6,644 nucleotides of DNA. Source: UBA7396 sp036172015. GTDB taxonomy: Bacteria; Patescibacteriota; Gracilibacteria; BD1-5; UBA6164. A program made the translations under genes and the position numbers. This document shows positions 5,730 to 6,644 of this stretch, piece by piece; positions within the stretch are counted from its first letter, which is position 1; every line of letters begins with the position of its first letter. The notes beneath the pieces were generated by a model. It was not told where the DNA came from. It was given only the letters and a program-made list of their open reading frames with translations, and ran no database searches. The stretch spans positions 1-6,644 of the forward strand of contig JAVHSE010000083.1 of assembly GCA_036172015.1 (NCBI GenBank). Reading direction: 5' to 3'.

Positions 5730-6644
5730 ATGAAAAATAAAATTAAATCTCAAAATATAGGTACACAATATAATAGTATGCTAAAAAATTATACCAACAG
5801 AATTATAGCAGAAGTCGATTCTTTTTATAACATACAAGCACCACAAATACCTCTATGAGAAATACATAATATACTCTGAGAAAAATTATCAGATTTAGAT
5901 GCTTATTTTGATACATTATTTTCTCTCATTTTTTCAAATGATATGGATGGAGAAATTATGAAAGAAAATAAATATCTTAGCTATTATGCTAATATTTTTG
6001 GTTATTATTTTCTCGTATTATTTCATAAAGACATAGGAAAATTAATTCCAAAAGATCTCGTTCATGAAATAGGATTTAAATATTTTTACTTACTCTATAA
6101 ACAATGAGCCTCATTGAATTCATTTAAAAAACAACAAAATAAACTTAATATAGCCAATACGAAAATTCAGACTCTTCTTGCATGAAGATGATTTCAAATT
6201 GATATAGAATATATCTCACAACAAAAAATTTGTGAATTCATTACTTTTTTAGAGCATTCTTTGATTTTACCAGAAGAAAAAGAATTTTATACTGCTATCG
6301 TGTATTATCTTTGTAATCTTCTTATTGTTCATAATCTTTTATGATCTCAACACCATCTCTCTACTCTGGATGATATTCCAAAAAATCCTCACAATAATCC
6401 ATGAAGTCAATTATATTTTTTTAGTCTTTCACTCATAGCACAGGCTGATTTTATATTGCAACATGAATGAGATTATACTTTTTGAAATCAAATCGCTCGT
6501 TTACACTCGATAGTATGAAATAATGTATCACTTTGACACCTAAAAAAAATACAAAAAAGTTTTTTATATCAAAACTATTTTTTACCTTGACTCATAAAAA
6601 ATGAGAGCTTATTTCAACTTGCTATACAACATGAAAAACTTTTT
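5730..6644 (+). CDS. Unrecognised protein, 3' end beyond the window
   Basis: An open frame of 305 codons from ATG at 5730 reaches the window edge without TAA or TAG, so the gene is partial. It contains 12 in-frame TGA (Gly) codons, for example at residues 43, 50, 126, 152 and 154, the same habit as its neighbours, so it is native and translated with the same code. I do not recognise the family. The sequence is rich in Leu, Ile, Phe, Tyr, Asn and Lys, contains no Trp so far, and looks mainly helical. A polar stretch at 131-150 (KKQQNKLNIANTKIQTLL within it) might form a short coiled coil. The segments 186-204 and 227-243 are hydrophobic, but broken by polar residues, so they are more likely buried helices than clear membrane spans. 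There is no signal peptide, zinc-ribbon Cys set or nucleotide-binding motif. It is transcribed divergently from the DedA-FAD dehydrogenase operon and has its own likely promoter. Confidence 0.8.

Noticed and set aside
5667..5732. Upstream TTG start at 5667 for the unrecognised gene
   Set aside because: A good promoter (5677-5704) lies inside that extension, so ATG 5730 is more likely the start.
348..6644. Widespread pseudogenes or frameshifts, suggested by frequent TGA interruptions
   Set aside because: Interruptions are only TGA, never TAA or TAG, and fall on conserved glycines, so they reflect the genetic code and not decay.
1..6644. tRNA, rRNA, CRISPR, insertion sequence or phage features
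   Set aside because: The gaps between genes are short (16-131 bases) and show no cloverleaf, repeat-spacer pattern, transposase or terminal repeats.

Overview
The window comes from an AT-rich bacterium that reads UGA as glycine (translation table 25). This points to the Candidate Phyla Radiation lineages Gracilibacteria (BD1-5) or Absconditabacteria (SR1). With the standard code every gene but one breaks into fragments. With UGA = Gly, all eight genes open cleanly, and the 87 in-frame TGA codons I counted fall repeatedly on family-invariant glycines (SecF LGYSIND, the FAD-binding GTGPSG, UppS RTGGD). Tryptophan is still TGG. There is no mobile element, CRISPR array, tRNA or rRNA. The region is compact housekeeping sequence, and every intergenic gap is under 135 bases.

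Layout. Positions 1-1109 (minus) hold a two-gene unit: a DedA-family membrane protein, then a small rhodanese-like protein. An 84-base divergent promoter region (1110-1193) separates it from a plus-strand series: secF (1194-2201), uppS (2268-2939) and rpsO (3055-3318). secF has no secD beside it. A hairpin lies between secF and uppS, and rpsO has its own likely promoter. A perfect 25-bp bidirectional terminator (3320-3373) separates rpsO from a convergent minus-strand operon. That operon has a second DedA protein (5598-5005) followed 16 bases later by a 541-residue FAD-dependent dehydrogenase of the COG2509 type (4988-3363). From 5730 to the window edge runs an unrecognised plus-strand gene that continues past the window.

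How the parts may work together. UppS makes undecaprenyl diphosphate, the precursor of the cell-wall lipid carrier, and some DedA proteins are undecaprenyl-phosphate transporters. Two different DedA genes near uppS therefore suggest a lipid-carrier theme, but this is inference because they are in separate transcription units. SecF is part of the protein-export motor and RpsO is a 30S ribosomal protein.

The most notable observations are the UGA = Gly code, a single CGG codon in the first DedA gene at a position where the family (and the second DedA here) has Trp, the changed rhodanese active-site loop, the apparent absence of Shine-Dalgarno sequences at all eight starts, and the unrecognised gene at the right edge. 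I found no clear new multi-gene system.
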